Shown: piece after piece, positions 51,888 to 60,229 of the stretch | Position numbering within the stretch: the stretch's first letter is position 1 | Layout of the letters: every line of letters starts with the position of its first letter | NCBI GenBank assembly: GCA_013298955.1 | Contig: JAAFJT010000002.1 | Span: 62,001 to 126,000 of the forward strand | Reading direction: 5' to 3' | From: Chitinophagales bacterium | GTDB lineage: Bacteria > Bacteroidota > Bacteroidia > Chitinophagales > Saprospiraceae | DNA length: 64,000 nt | Made by a program: the position numbers and the translations under genes | The notes under the pieces: model-generated | The model's input: only the letters and a program-made list of their open reading frames with translations | Database searches by the model: none | What the model was told of the DNA's origin: nothing

Positions 51888-52367
51888 TTATTGTAATTGA
51901 TATACACTTAATTTATCATTCCCAACGTCAATTACTTCTTGAAAACGAAATCCTAATTTTTCTAACAATCGAATGGATTGAACATTATTCGGAATTGTTG
52001 TTGCCAACAAATGCGGATGTGCATGCTCTTTTTGGAGTGCCTTTAAAACGGCTAAACTGGCTTCATAAGCATAACCATTTTGATGATATTGGGGCAGAAA
52101 TGCAAACCCAATATCATGATATAATAAATAATCTCGTTTTATAAAGGTAATGATTCCAATAGGTAATGATTTTTTTTGTTCTCGAACCACCCAATATTTA
52201 ACACTGATATTATTAAGAATACGTTGAATATAATTTTGAGCATCATCAAGGTCATTTACATTTCGGTTGCCAATGAATTGTAGCCAACCTTGTGTGTTGA
52301 CCAACTCCAATATAAAGGTGGCATCATTGAGATGCAATGGTTCTAAGATTAATCGATTTGTGACCAT
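51888..52367 (-). CDS. GNAT family N-acetyltransferase (RimJ/RimL-like)
   Basis: A 159-residue protein of the Acetyltransf_3 type: TNRLILEPLHLNDATFILEL at the start, GNRNVNDLDDAQNYI, DIGFAFLPQYHQNGYAYEAS (acetyl-CoA loop region) and the late strand NNVQSIRLLEKLGF. These acetylate small molecules or ribosomal-protein N-termini; the substrate cannot be told. It is downstream of the WG-repeat gene on the same strand, but a strong palindrome (52384-52459) lies between them. Confidence 0.88.
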   Translation of the reverse strand: MVTNRLILEPLHLNDATFILELVNTQGWLQFIGNRNVNDLDDAQNYIQRILNNISVKYWVVREQKKSLPIGIITFIKRDYLLYHDIGFAFLPQYHQNGYAYEASLAVLKALQKEHAHPHLLATTIPNNVQSIRLLEKLGFRFQEVIDVGNDKLSVYQLQ

Positions 52368-52383
52368 TTTTTATAATTTGAGC

Positions 52384-52459
52384 TTGGATTTTCTGGATGG
52401 CTTGGATTTTTGGATTTTATGTAAAAATCTAAAAATTCAAGCCATCCAGAAAATCCAAA
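52384..52459. repeat. GGAT-phrased palindrome
   Basis: The left arm is made of words such as TTGGATTTTC, TGGATGGCT and TGGATTTT. The right arm mirrors it (AAGCCATCCAGAAAATCC). It follows the WG-repeat gene on the minus strand, where it may terminate transcription. Confidence 0.85.
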
Positions 52460-52467
52460 TTTAGCTT

Positions 52468-53583
52468 TTATTTTGGTTTTTTCAAAATGCACCATGCACT
52501 GTCGCGCCGCGCCCAAGCATAGCCTTCTGAAAATTTATTAATCGTTTCGTATTGAAATGGGATTTTAACTTCGCCTTTTGCGTTCAAAAAACCCCGTTTC
52601 CCATTCAATTGTGCAGGAAAAAGCCCTTCGCAATACGCGCCACACCATTCATATTTGTCAGGCGGAATCACTTCTACGCCTTTTTGGTTGATAACACCCC
52701 ATTTTCCATTCAAATTAACAGGCATATGACCACCCGAAAAATGCAATTCCATCTTATCGTATTTCAATGGAATTACCAAAGTGCCTTGTTTGTCAATCGC
52801 GCCGTATTTGCCATTGAGTCGGACGACTGCCAGACCTTCCGAAAAATCTTCTGCCATATCATATTGAGGCTGAACGACTAAGCGACCTGCTTTGCTGATA
52901 AACCCGAATTTATCATTCACCGCAATGCGTGCCAAACCTTCTGAAAATTTATCCCGCCTTTCCGATTTGACCTCTAATACATTTCGACCTGTACTATCAA
53001 TATAGTAAAATTTTCGACCATCTTCGACTGCTGCCAAACCGTCCGAAAAATTTTGAGTCCAACTATAACGCAAAGGTATTTTTTCCACCCCATTTCGATT
53101 GACAAAACCCCAACTTTGCTCGCGTCGCACGGCTGCAAAACCATGCGAAAATTGAGATTCACAATCTTTATATTTCAAGGGCACGACTGTATCGCCATCA
53201 TGATTGATAAACCCCATTTTTTCCTTCGACTCGACAAAGGCTAACCCTTCTTGAAAAGGTTCGGCATCATCATAAATGGGTTGTATGACCATTTTACCCG
53301 TTTTGTCCACGAAACCATGCTTATTATTGATGGTCACAGTCGCCAAACCTTCTGTAAACATCCAAGCATTTTCGTATTGCACCGGAATCACTTCTACGCC
53401 ATTCGTATCCACGAAACCCCATTTATTATTGCGGCGCACAGGCGCGAGACCCTCTTGAAACCAAAACGTTTTATCGTATTTTTCAGATAATTTAATAATT
53501 GATGTATTCCCTGATTTGGAACGGTCACAGCTTGCCGCAAAGAGCGTGACTCCCATACACATCCAAGAAAACCGGTTGTTCAT
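52468..53583 (-). CDS. WG repeat-containing lipoprotein
   Basis: A 371-residue protein with a lipobox (VTLFAASC, Cys about 19). Nine full WG (KWG) repeats of about 33-37 residues follow, plus a partial tenth: for example EGLAPVRRNNKWGFVDTNGV and EGLATVTINNKHGFVDKTGK. WG repeats form an elongated or circular beta structure and are presumed protein- or ligand-binding. No enzyme domain is present. It would be anchored in the envelope membrane. The upstream region contains GTTAATTTGC, a possible variant promoter box. Confidence 0.9.
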   Translation of the reverse strand: MNNRFSWMCMGVTLFAASCDRSKSGNTSIIKLSEKYDKTFWFQEGLAPVRRNNKWGFVDTNGVEVIPVQYENAWMFTEGLATVTINNKHGFVDKTGKMVIQPIYDDAEPFQEGLAFVESKEKMGFINHDGDTVVPLKYKDCESQFSHGFAAVRREQSWGFVNRNGVEKIPLRYSWTQNFSDGLAAVEDGRKFYYIDSTGRNVLEVKSERRDKFSEGLARIAVNDKFGFISKAGRLVVQPQYDMAEDFSEGLAVVRLNGKYGAIDKQGTLVIPLKYDKMELHFSGGHMPVNLNGKWGVINQKGVEVIPPDKYEWCGAYCEGLFPAQLNGKRGFLNAKGEVKIPFQYETINKFSEGYAWARRDSAWCILKKPK

Positions 53584-54015
53584 TTTTGTAAAAATTAATT
53601 TGGGTGCAAATTAACGGAATTATTTTCACCATAAAGGCAACAAATCGCAGAAAACTATGTACAAAAGATGCTTTAATCATCTACACGTTTGATTTATACT
53701 CAACAAATACCACACAATTAACTCAAATTAAAAATTATAAATGTTTTTTTATTTATAATTTTAATAAAAATATAGACCATAATAAACGTGTTTTCAATAA
53801 GAAACATAGGTTACAAAAGTTTAAACCATTGACAGTCATGGACTTATTACCTTAATTAGGTTAGGGCTTGGCACGATTTTTAGGACTTTTGCAACAAGTA
53901 CATAAACGGGATAGTGGCTTTGCGCCGTATTGAATCATGCAAGAAAGCCAACTGCTGTCACCATAATACCATTTCATTCTAAAACTACACCGCGTTCTAA
54001 AACTTATTAGTCTTC
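53584..54015. other. Intergenic region between divergent genes, with a GCACGATTTTT motif
   Basis: No convincing gene; an 83-codon frame has no features. The word TTGGCACGATTTTT at 53868-53881 resembles the motif AGCACGATTTTTG at 58718-58730, upstream of the PorP gene. Both lie 100-150 bp before T9SS genes. This could be a shared promoter element (see findings). Confidence 0.5.
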
Positions 54016-57000
54016 ATGAAAAAACTTTTACTCTTTAGCCTGAGTCTTTGGATTACTTGTCTGCATGCACAATCGCAGATTGGTTTTATTCATCAAGACT
54101 CGGTCGTCGCCAGAAGTTCCGATTGTCAACTCGGCGTGGCGGCTTGCATCGATAGTTTTACCTACGATGATTTGAGTAATTACAGATTTACGCTTAATGG
54201 GCAACCTTTTAATGCTGCGTTCACTTCTTGTAAAGTGGACACGATGCATGCTTACTCTTATTTGGTCATTTTTGGCGATGGAGAAGTCGGACCTTTTAGG
54301 TTACAAGAATGGGTTGTGAATGGGGATACCTTTCGATTGAGTTTTGCCAACTTACAACAGTTGAAAGATTCAATGGTTCGTTGGAATCCGTCTGGACAGT
54401 GGCAATTAGACCCTGTTTCCAACATTGTCTTTGGTTTTGCGAATGGAAGTGTCTATTCCTGCCAAAGAATACTTGGCTTGACACGGGGTAGCCAAAATGT
54501 TATTTGTTATAATCAAGGGTTGCGCTATACAGGTTTGCGTTTTAATGTACCACCCGGTCGCCATCAATTAATCGTGGAGGATTTGATTAATCGCTCCCGA
54601 GATACCGTACAGATTACAGCCGCTTGTATCAAACCGGATACGGTCATTCGGAACATTCAAATTGGGATGAGTGACAATTATTGTGTTAGCAGTGGAGAAT
54701 TGTTGGGTACGATTCAAAGTACAAGCAATTTTTGCGCTCGCGCTACCACACATGCTGTTTTTCAAACACCTGTTAATAATTGTATTACTTTCAATGGTGC
54801 AACGCTTGGTTCCGATACAGCTTGTTTGCGGTATTGTGACCCATTGGGTTTTTGCGATACGACTTATTTGATTGTCAATGTAACCGCTACTGCCAATAGT
54901 CCTGCACATGTGATTCGAGATACGATTTCTTCAGGCGTGAGTCGGACGCGTTGTGCGTTGAACATTCCATCTGGTACGATTGCTTCCATTACGAATGCTT
55001 GTCCGACGAATAGCGGGCGTAATGTTCGTTTTACCATAGACCCTGTGAACCGTTGTGTGACTTACACGGGTTTGACCGAAGGCGTTGATACCGCTTGTGT
55101 GGTGATTTGTAATACCGCAGGCGTTTGTGATACGAATTATTTTTACATTGATACCCGCGTTTCGTTACCCTTGACGGGGACGCGTTTGCGCGTTACGGAC
55201 ACATTGGCTCTTGGCACGACTAAACCAATGTGTGGTACGCTGCGCGGCGGCGGATTGACGATTTCGGGCGTGACGAACCTTTGCGCAACTGGTTCAGGTA
55301 CACGAGCGACGTTTAGTAATTTGAATACAGGCAATGGTTGTTCTACCGTAAGAGGCATTTCGGTAGGTACGGATAGTGCTTGTTGGAAGGTTTGTTACAG
55401 TAATGGCGTTTGCGATACGATTTATATGGTGATGTCGGTGTACCCACCGCAATCGAATGGGACACGCAATCGTGTCACGGATACGGTAGCAGTTGGAACG
55501 AGTAAGCCTTATTGTATGCCGACTCGAAATGGTGGTGTCATTATTACGTCAGTTACTAATACGTGTCCGACCGCATCTGGCACGCATGTTCAGTTTGCAA
55601 ATATCGACCCTGTGACAGGGTGTTTGACGATAAATGGTCTTACCACAGGAACGGATAGTGCTTGTTTGCGCATTTGTTACAACAATGGTATTTGTGATAC
55701 TTTTAATGTGACTGTAACGGCTTATCCATCTGTGAATGCGCCAAGTGGTATTACACGGATAACCGATACGATTTTGGTTGGAACGAATAAACAACGTTGT
55801 TTAACTTTAAGAGCAGGTCAGACTGTCACATCATTCACTAATTATTGCCCTCAAAATAGTGGCAATAGAGTACTAATTGGTAACTTAAATAGTACGAATG
55901 GTTGTGTCATGTTAGCAGGGATACGTCCCGGGATGGATAGTGCTTGTTTGCGCATTTGTTACAATAATGGCATTTGTGATACGGTAATTATTACAGTTGG
56001 AGCTTATACGCGTCCAAATTTTGCGAATGGCGAAGGCAATAATGCGAGATTAGCAGATTCGATTGCAGTTGGAACAAGTAAACCACATTGTATTCCATTG
56101 CGGACGGGTTTAACGCCTTCGGGCATGACGAATATTTGTCCAACGAATAGTGGGAATCATGTGACTTTTAGCAATTTTAATCCTGCTACGGGTTGCATGA
56201 CGATTACGGGGATTACGCCAGGGGCAGATAGTGCTTGTTTGCGGATTTGTTATACGAATAATGTTTGCGATACGATTTACGTTGCAGTTGGGGCTTATAC
56301 GCCAACGAATACGCCAAGTACGCGTCGGATTCACGTTTTCCGTGACACCTTACATGTTTCGCAATCGCGCACGAAATGTGATTTCATTGCGCCTGCGAAT
56401 GCAACAGGTGGTTTTTATGATCATTGCAATCCAAACGGTACCAATGTGTTCCGATTTACGTTTTTTGATATAAATCCTTCTCGTTGTGTCCGATATTCGG
56501 GTGTTGCGCCCGGTTTAGATAGTATCTGCCTTGTTTCTTGTAATACAAGTGGACTTTGCGATACGACTTATATGTATATTACCGTTATTGATACAACACA
56601 ACGGAGTCGCATTTATCGCAGAACAGATACGATTACGCTTGGTTTGGATAGGGAAATATGTAATTTAGTCAATCCAGGTGGTCTTATCAATACATTTAGT
56701 AATTTCTGTACAGGTGCATCAGGCGTAAGAGTTGGATTTACGATAGATACAGCGAGAAAATGTGTTCGTTATAGCGGTTTGGCAATCGGTACAGATTCGG
56801 TATGTATGCGCGTTTGTAATACGAGTGGCATTTGTGACACGACTTACATCGCGATTACAACCATACCTGTTTCGATTCGTCAAAATATTACAGACACGAT
56901 AACGGTTGGTTTGAATCGAATTTACTGTTTGCCTGCGAGCGAAACCCGCGTGATGCGTCCAGGTTGTACGCCAAGTAACGGTGGTTTTGCAACGATAACG

Positions 57001-58521
57001 GTTGATACCGCGACAAGATGTATTACGTACACTGGTATTCGACAAGGTACCGATTCGAGTTGTTACGTATTATGTAACCCTCTAACAGGACGTTGTGATA
57101 CTATAAAAGTAAGTATCAGAGCCATTCCAACAATCAATACCAATAGCCCGTTATATTACACGGATACGATTACAATTGGTTTAAATAGAACGTTTTGTAA
57201 TTTAAAAAGACCTGCGGGTACATTCCGGAGTATGCAGTATTGCACACCGCCAACAGGAACGAATGTGGCTTTTGTTTTAGATACCGCAGCACGTTGTGTT
57301 CGTTACACAGGAACTGCGATTGGTACGGATTCTACTTGTGTGGTGATTTGTGATGCAATAGGCAGATGTGATACGACTTATATTAAAATACAAGTCAAAC
57401 CCAATATTCCATTGGTAACACCCAGTGTAGATACGATTAAAATGCCTGTTCTGGGCAATAGAACGTTCTGCCCTGACCCAAGTGAATTAGCAGGTGCGCC
57501 GATTACGCGGATTGAATGGTGCAGCCCATTGAATTTGACGTATTCGACAGCGACTTTGGATACGATTACCAAATGTGTCAAAGTGACTGGAAATACACCT
57601 GGTTTGGATTCTGTTTGTGTCCGAATTTGTAATGCTTTTAATATTTGCGACACGACCCGATTGTTTATCCGAGTCAATGCAGATACCTTGCGCCCTACGC
57701 CTTCGGTGGATAATGTTCGATTGAATGCAGGAGTCGATTCGGTCTTTTGCCGAGTAGATACAAGCCAAATTGGAGGAGCCGTAGCGCGGATATTCAACGC
57801 ATGTCCTCAAAATTCGGGGACGAATGCACAAGTAACGATTGATTCTGTTACCAAATGTGTTCGGATTAGAGGTTTAACTGTGGGTGTTGATACAGCCTGT
57901 ATCGTGGTTTGTAATGCGAATGGCATTTGTGATACGACGACGATTTACATCACTGTTGGCAGACCCATTACAAATATTACGTTGCTTGCCAATGATGATT
58001 ATGATACGGTTCGATTCAGAGGTTTCCGCGTGTTGAATATTTTTGCAAATGATACGATTCGAGCAGCCGTAACGCGATTTAATATTTTAATTCCGCCTGT
58101 CAAAGGTCAATTAGATACGATTAGCAGGGGTATTGTTCGATACAGAAGTGGTTCTACTGCAACGGCTTGTGGATTAGATAGTTTTCAATATGAACTTTGT
58201 ACAGGTGCGATTTGCGACACTGCATGGGTTTATATTTACGTCGATTGTCCACAAGATTTGAAATTCTGGGATGCGGTTTCGCCTAATAATGATGGTAAAA
58301 ATGACGTGTTAATCATTGACGGTTTACAAAATTATCCGAAACATACGTTATGTGTATTCAATCGTTGGGGTAATGAAGTGCTGAATGTTCAAAATTACCA
58401 ACAAGATTGGACGGGCATTTGGAATGGTCAATTATTACCAGATGGCACTTATTTCTACTTGTTGAGAGATGATGAAAAAGGACAAATTGTAAAAACAGGT
58501 TACATACAATTGATGCGATAA
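54016..58521 (+). CDS. Giant T9SS type B adhesin with 12 Cys-rich repeats
   Basis: A 1501-residue protein with a signal peptide (1-19; LHAQS). An N-terminal region (about 20-195) is followed by 12 repeats of about 80-100 residues. Each begins TDTIxxGxxxxxC and ends GDxACxxxC...G.CDTTY, with about four Cys per repeat that could form disulfides. A Big_9-like beta domain follows (about 1315-1400). The C-terminus is a gliding-motility type B sorting domain (VSPNNDGKNDVLII; FNRWGNEV; ends YIQLMR). It is predicted to be a long surface filament exported by T9SS with the PorP/SprF protein encoded next. The ligand is unknown. Confidence 0.85.
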   Translation: MKKLLLFSLSLWITCLHAQSQIGFIHQDSVVARSSDCQLGVAACIDSFTYDDLSNYRFTLNGQPFNAAFTSCKVDTMHAYSYLVIFGDGEVGPFRLQEWVVNGDTFRLSFANLQQLKDSMVRWNPSGQWQLDPVSNIVFGFANGSVYSCQRILGLTRGSQNVICYNQGLRYTGLRFNVPPGRHQLIVEDLINRSRDTVQITAACIKPDTVIRNIQIGMSDNYCVSSGELLGTIQSTSNFCARATTHAVFQTPVNNCITFNGATLGSDTACLRYCDPLGFCDTTYLIVNVTATANSPAHVIRDTISSGVSRTRCALNIPSGTIASITNACPTNSGRNVRFTIDPVNRCVTYTGLTEGVDTACVVICNTAGVCDTNYFYIDTRVSLPLTGTRLRVTDTLALGTTKPMCGTLRGGGLTISGVTNLCATGSGTRATFSNLNTGNGCSTVRGISVGTDSACWKVCYSNGVCDTIYMVMSVYPPQSNGTRNRVTDTVAVGTSKPYCMPTRNGGVIITSVTNTCPTASGTHVQFANIDPVTGCLTINGLTTGTDSACLRICYNNGICDTFNVTVTAYPSVNAPSGITRITDTILVGTNKQRCLTLRAGQTVTSFTNYCPQNSGNRVLIGNLNSTNGCVMLAGIRPGMDSACLRICYNNGICDTVIITVGAYTRPNFANGEGNNARLADSIAVGTSKPHCIPLRTGLTPSGMTNICPTNSGNHVTFSNFNPATGCMTITGITPGADSACLRICYTNNVCDTIYVAVGAYTPTNTPSTRRIHVFRDTLHVSQSRTKCDFIAPANATGGFYDHCNPNGTNVFRFTFFDINPSRCVRYSGVAPGLDSICLVSCNTSGLCDTTYMYITVIDTTQRSRIYRRTDTITLGLDREICNLVNPGGLINTFSNFCTGASGVRVGFTIDTARKCVRYSGLAIGTDSVCMRVCNTSGICDTTYIAITTIPVSIRQNITDTITVGLNRIYCLPASETRVMRPGCTPSNGGFATITVDTATRCITYTGIRQGTDSSCYVLCNPLTGRCDTIKVSIRAIPTINTNSPLYYTDTITIGLNRTFCNLKRPAGTFRSMQYCTPPTGTNVAFVLDTAARCVRYTGTAIGTDSTCVVICDAIGRCDTTYIKIQVKPNIPLVTPSVDTIKMPVLGNRTFCPDPSELAGAPITRIEWCSPLNLTYSTATLDTITKCVKVTGNTPGLDSVCVRICNAFNICDTTRLFIRVNADTLRPTPSVDNVRLNAGVDSVFCRVDTSQIGGAVARIFNACPQNSGTNAQVTIDSVTKCVRIRGLTVGVDTACIVVCNANGICDTTTIYITVGRPITNITLLANDDYDTVRFRGFRVLNIFANDTIRAAVTRFNILIPPVKGQLDTISRGIVRYRSGSTATACGLDSFQYELCTGAICDTAWVYIYVDCPQDLKFWDAVSPNNDGKNDVLIIDGLQNYPKHTLCVFNRWGNEVLNVQNYQQDWTGIWNGQLLPDGTYFYLLRDDEKGQIVKTGYIQLMR

Positions 58522-58534
58522 AAGGGTCTGAATT

Positions 58535-58623
58535 GGGATTTTTTAGGATGGGTAGGCTTTTTTTAGGATTCATTTTAATTAAAATGAATCCTAAAAAAAG
58601 CCTACCCATCCTAAAAAAATCCT
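58535..58623 (+). repeat. GGAT/TAGG palindrome, likely terminator
   Basis: A near-perfect palindrome of about 89 bp starting 14 nt after the stop of the giant adhesin gene. The arms contain TTTTTTAGGATGGGTAGGC and mirror, with a tight AATT centre. Its position suits termination. Its word structure places it with the other GGAT-phrased palindromes. Confidence 0.88.
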
Positions 58624-58821
58624 AATTTAAAAAACCACCATTTTTGAGTTATAAAAAATATAATCAAATATTAAATTTCTTACAACCCAATCCAAATCAT
58701 TACTAAGCAGCCGAATCAGCACGATTTTTGTGCCTTTTTAATTAAATACTTGTAATCTACGCCCATACTATGATGAGTCCCCCCAAAAGACTCAAATATT
58801 TTAAAAAAAAATTCTTTAATC
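58624..58821. other. Intergenic leader of the second PorP/SprF gene
   Basis: Contains AGCACGATTTTTG (58718-58730), similar to the motif before the 54016 gene. The remainder is AT-rich and without gene features. Confidence 0.45.
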
Positions 58822-59814
58822 ATGAAGAAAACTATCACACTTTTCACTCTGCTGCTTGTCGGAATACGGGTGTCGGCTCAACAAGATCCGATGTTCACCA
58901 AGTATATGTTCAACAGTTTGATATTCAACCCAGCGTATGCGGGTTCTAAAGACCACATGATTGTCAATTTGCTCCACCGTACGCAATGGTGGGGGATAGA
59001 GGGTGCGCCACAAACGCAGTCTTTGACGATTCACACGCCCATGAAAAACGATAGGGTTGGATTAGGCGGGAGTCTTGTCTTTGACCAAATTGGTCCGACA
59101 ACAACGATTTCGGGTAATTTGGCGTATTCCTATCGGATTCCAGTCGGAAAAGGCAAATTATGTATTGGCGTACAAGGCGGTGGTTACAATTGGAGAGCTG
59201 ATTGGGGCAAATTGCAACGATTAGATCCGGGCGACCCTGCTTATCAGTTTGATGTAAACATCTGGAGACCCAATTTGGGAACAGGTATTTACTATTACAA
59301 CAATAACTTTTATACAGGGATTGGTTGCCCGCGCATCATTGAGTACGATTTGACCAAAGATAGAACGGATAACTCAGCTATCTATGCCAAACAATATCGG
59401 CATTATTTTTACACGATTGGTGCAGCAATTCCATTAAAAGGCAATGCGTTGATTTTCAAACCATCAGCATTGGTTAAATCCGTTGGTTTAGACAGCAAAC
59501 TTAAAAAAGATGCTGCTTTTGAGCGCATTGGCGCACCGACGGAATTTAATGTGGATTTGTCCTTGTTTTTTCAAGAAACATTGTGGGTTGGTACTTCCTT
59601 CCGTTCGGCGGTGGAAGTTTTCAACAAGAAAAGTACCTATGATTCCGTCGATTTATGGTTTGCTTATTACTTGTCGAATGGGGTGCGCATTGGGGCAGCC
59701 TATGATTACACCTTGACAAAATTACAAAAGGCAGCAGGTGGCTCTTTTGAAATCATGGCAGGTTATGAGTTTAATTATCAGACGCGCAAAACAGTAACAC
59801 CGCGTTATTTTTAA
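58822..59814 (+). CDS. PorP/SprF family type IX secretion membrane protein
   Basis: A 330-residue protein with a signal peptide (1-20; RVSAQ), then the family signature DPMFTKYMFNSLIFNPAYAGS and an outer-membrane beta-barrel ending in a terminal Phe (PRYF). It is a paralogue of the 14689 protein with limited identity. It lies between the 1501-residue adhesin and a PorE-like gene, a common three-gene arrangement in Bacteroidota. By analogy with SprB-SprF, it would help the adhesin reach or attach to the surface. Confidence 0.92.
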   Translation: MKKTITLFTLLLVGIRVSAQQDPMFTKYMFNSLIFNPAYAGSKDHMIVNLLHRTQWWGIEGAPQTQSLTIHTPMKNDRVGLGGSLVFDQIGPTTTISGNLAYSYRIPVGKGKLCIGVQGGGYNWRADWGKLQRLDPGDPAYQFDVNIWRPNLGTGIYYYNNNFYTGIGCPRIIEYDLTKDRTDNSAIYAKQYRHYFYTIGAAIPLKGNALIFKPSALVKSVGLDSKLKKDAAFERIGAPTEFNVDLSLFFQETLWVGTSFRSAVEVFNKKSTYDSVDLWFAYYLSNGVRIGAAYDYTLTKLQKAAGGSFEIMAGYEFNYQTRKTVTPRYF

Positions 59815-60229
59815 ATACGGAACCGAAGTTGATTTGAATTAGGAATTAAGGAATAAGTAGTTCAATTGAAATAACCTATCCAAAAGGTCGGCGAGGTTGC
59901 AACCTCGCCGACCTTGATTCGATACGAATTAGTTGATTATCAATGACTTATATTTTGATAGTTTATTTTGATTTCAACTACTTAGTAGGAATTTAAGAAT
60001 GCCTTGACCTAATTTTTTAACAAAAAAATTATCCTCAAATTCCTACTATTCCTTAATTCTTGATTCAAAAAACAATAAATTTTTGCAAAAAAAGGATAAT
60101 AATGCTGTAAATTGATTTTTTGGCATGACATTTCGATTCAAAAACAAAACCATACATAAATCACTACTGTGATAAAATCGGATTTTTTTTATCACTTTTA
60201 CAAACATACTATATTCAAAAATTAAAATC
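59815..60229. other. Intergenic region with nested palindromes
   Basis: The outer arms about 59838-59878 and 59962-60001 (AAGTAGTT...CTATC and mirror) enclose a 32-bp perfect palindrome (59884-59915). A further TAGGAATT-type segment at 60040-60066 mirrors the left side again. Near 60169-60195 GTGATAAAA pairs with TTTTATCAC, which may be an operator or attenuator before the PorE-like gene. No gene is seen. Confidence 0.7.
59884..59915. repeat. 32-bp perfect palindrome
   Basis: AAGGTCGGCGAGGTTG is followed at once by its reverse complement, with no loop. It is GC-rich compared with its surroundings. It lies inside the loop of a larger AT-rich palindrome. Confidence 0.85.

Noticed and set aside
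53604-53855. 83-codon frame upstream of the giant adhesin gene
   Set aside because: AT-rich, no motif, no start context; likely chance.
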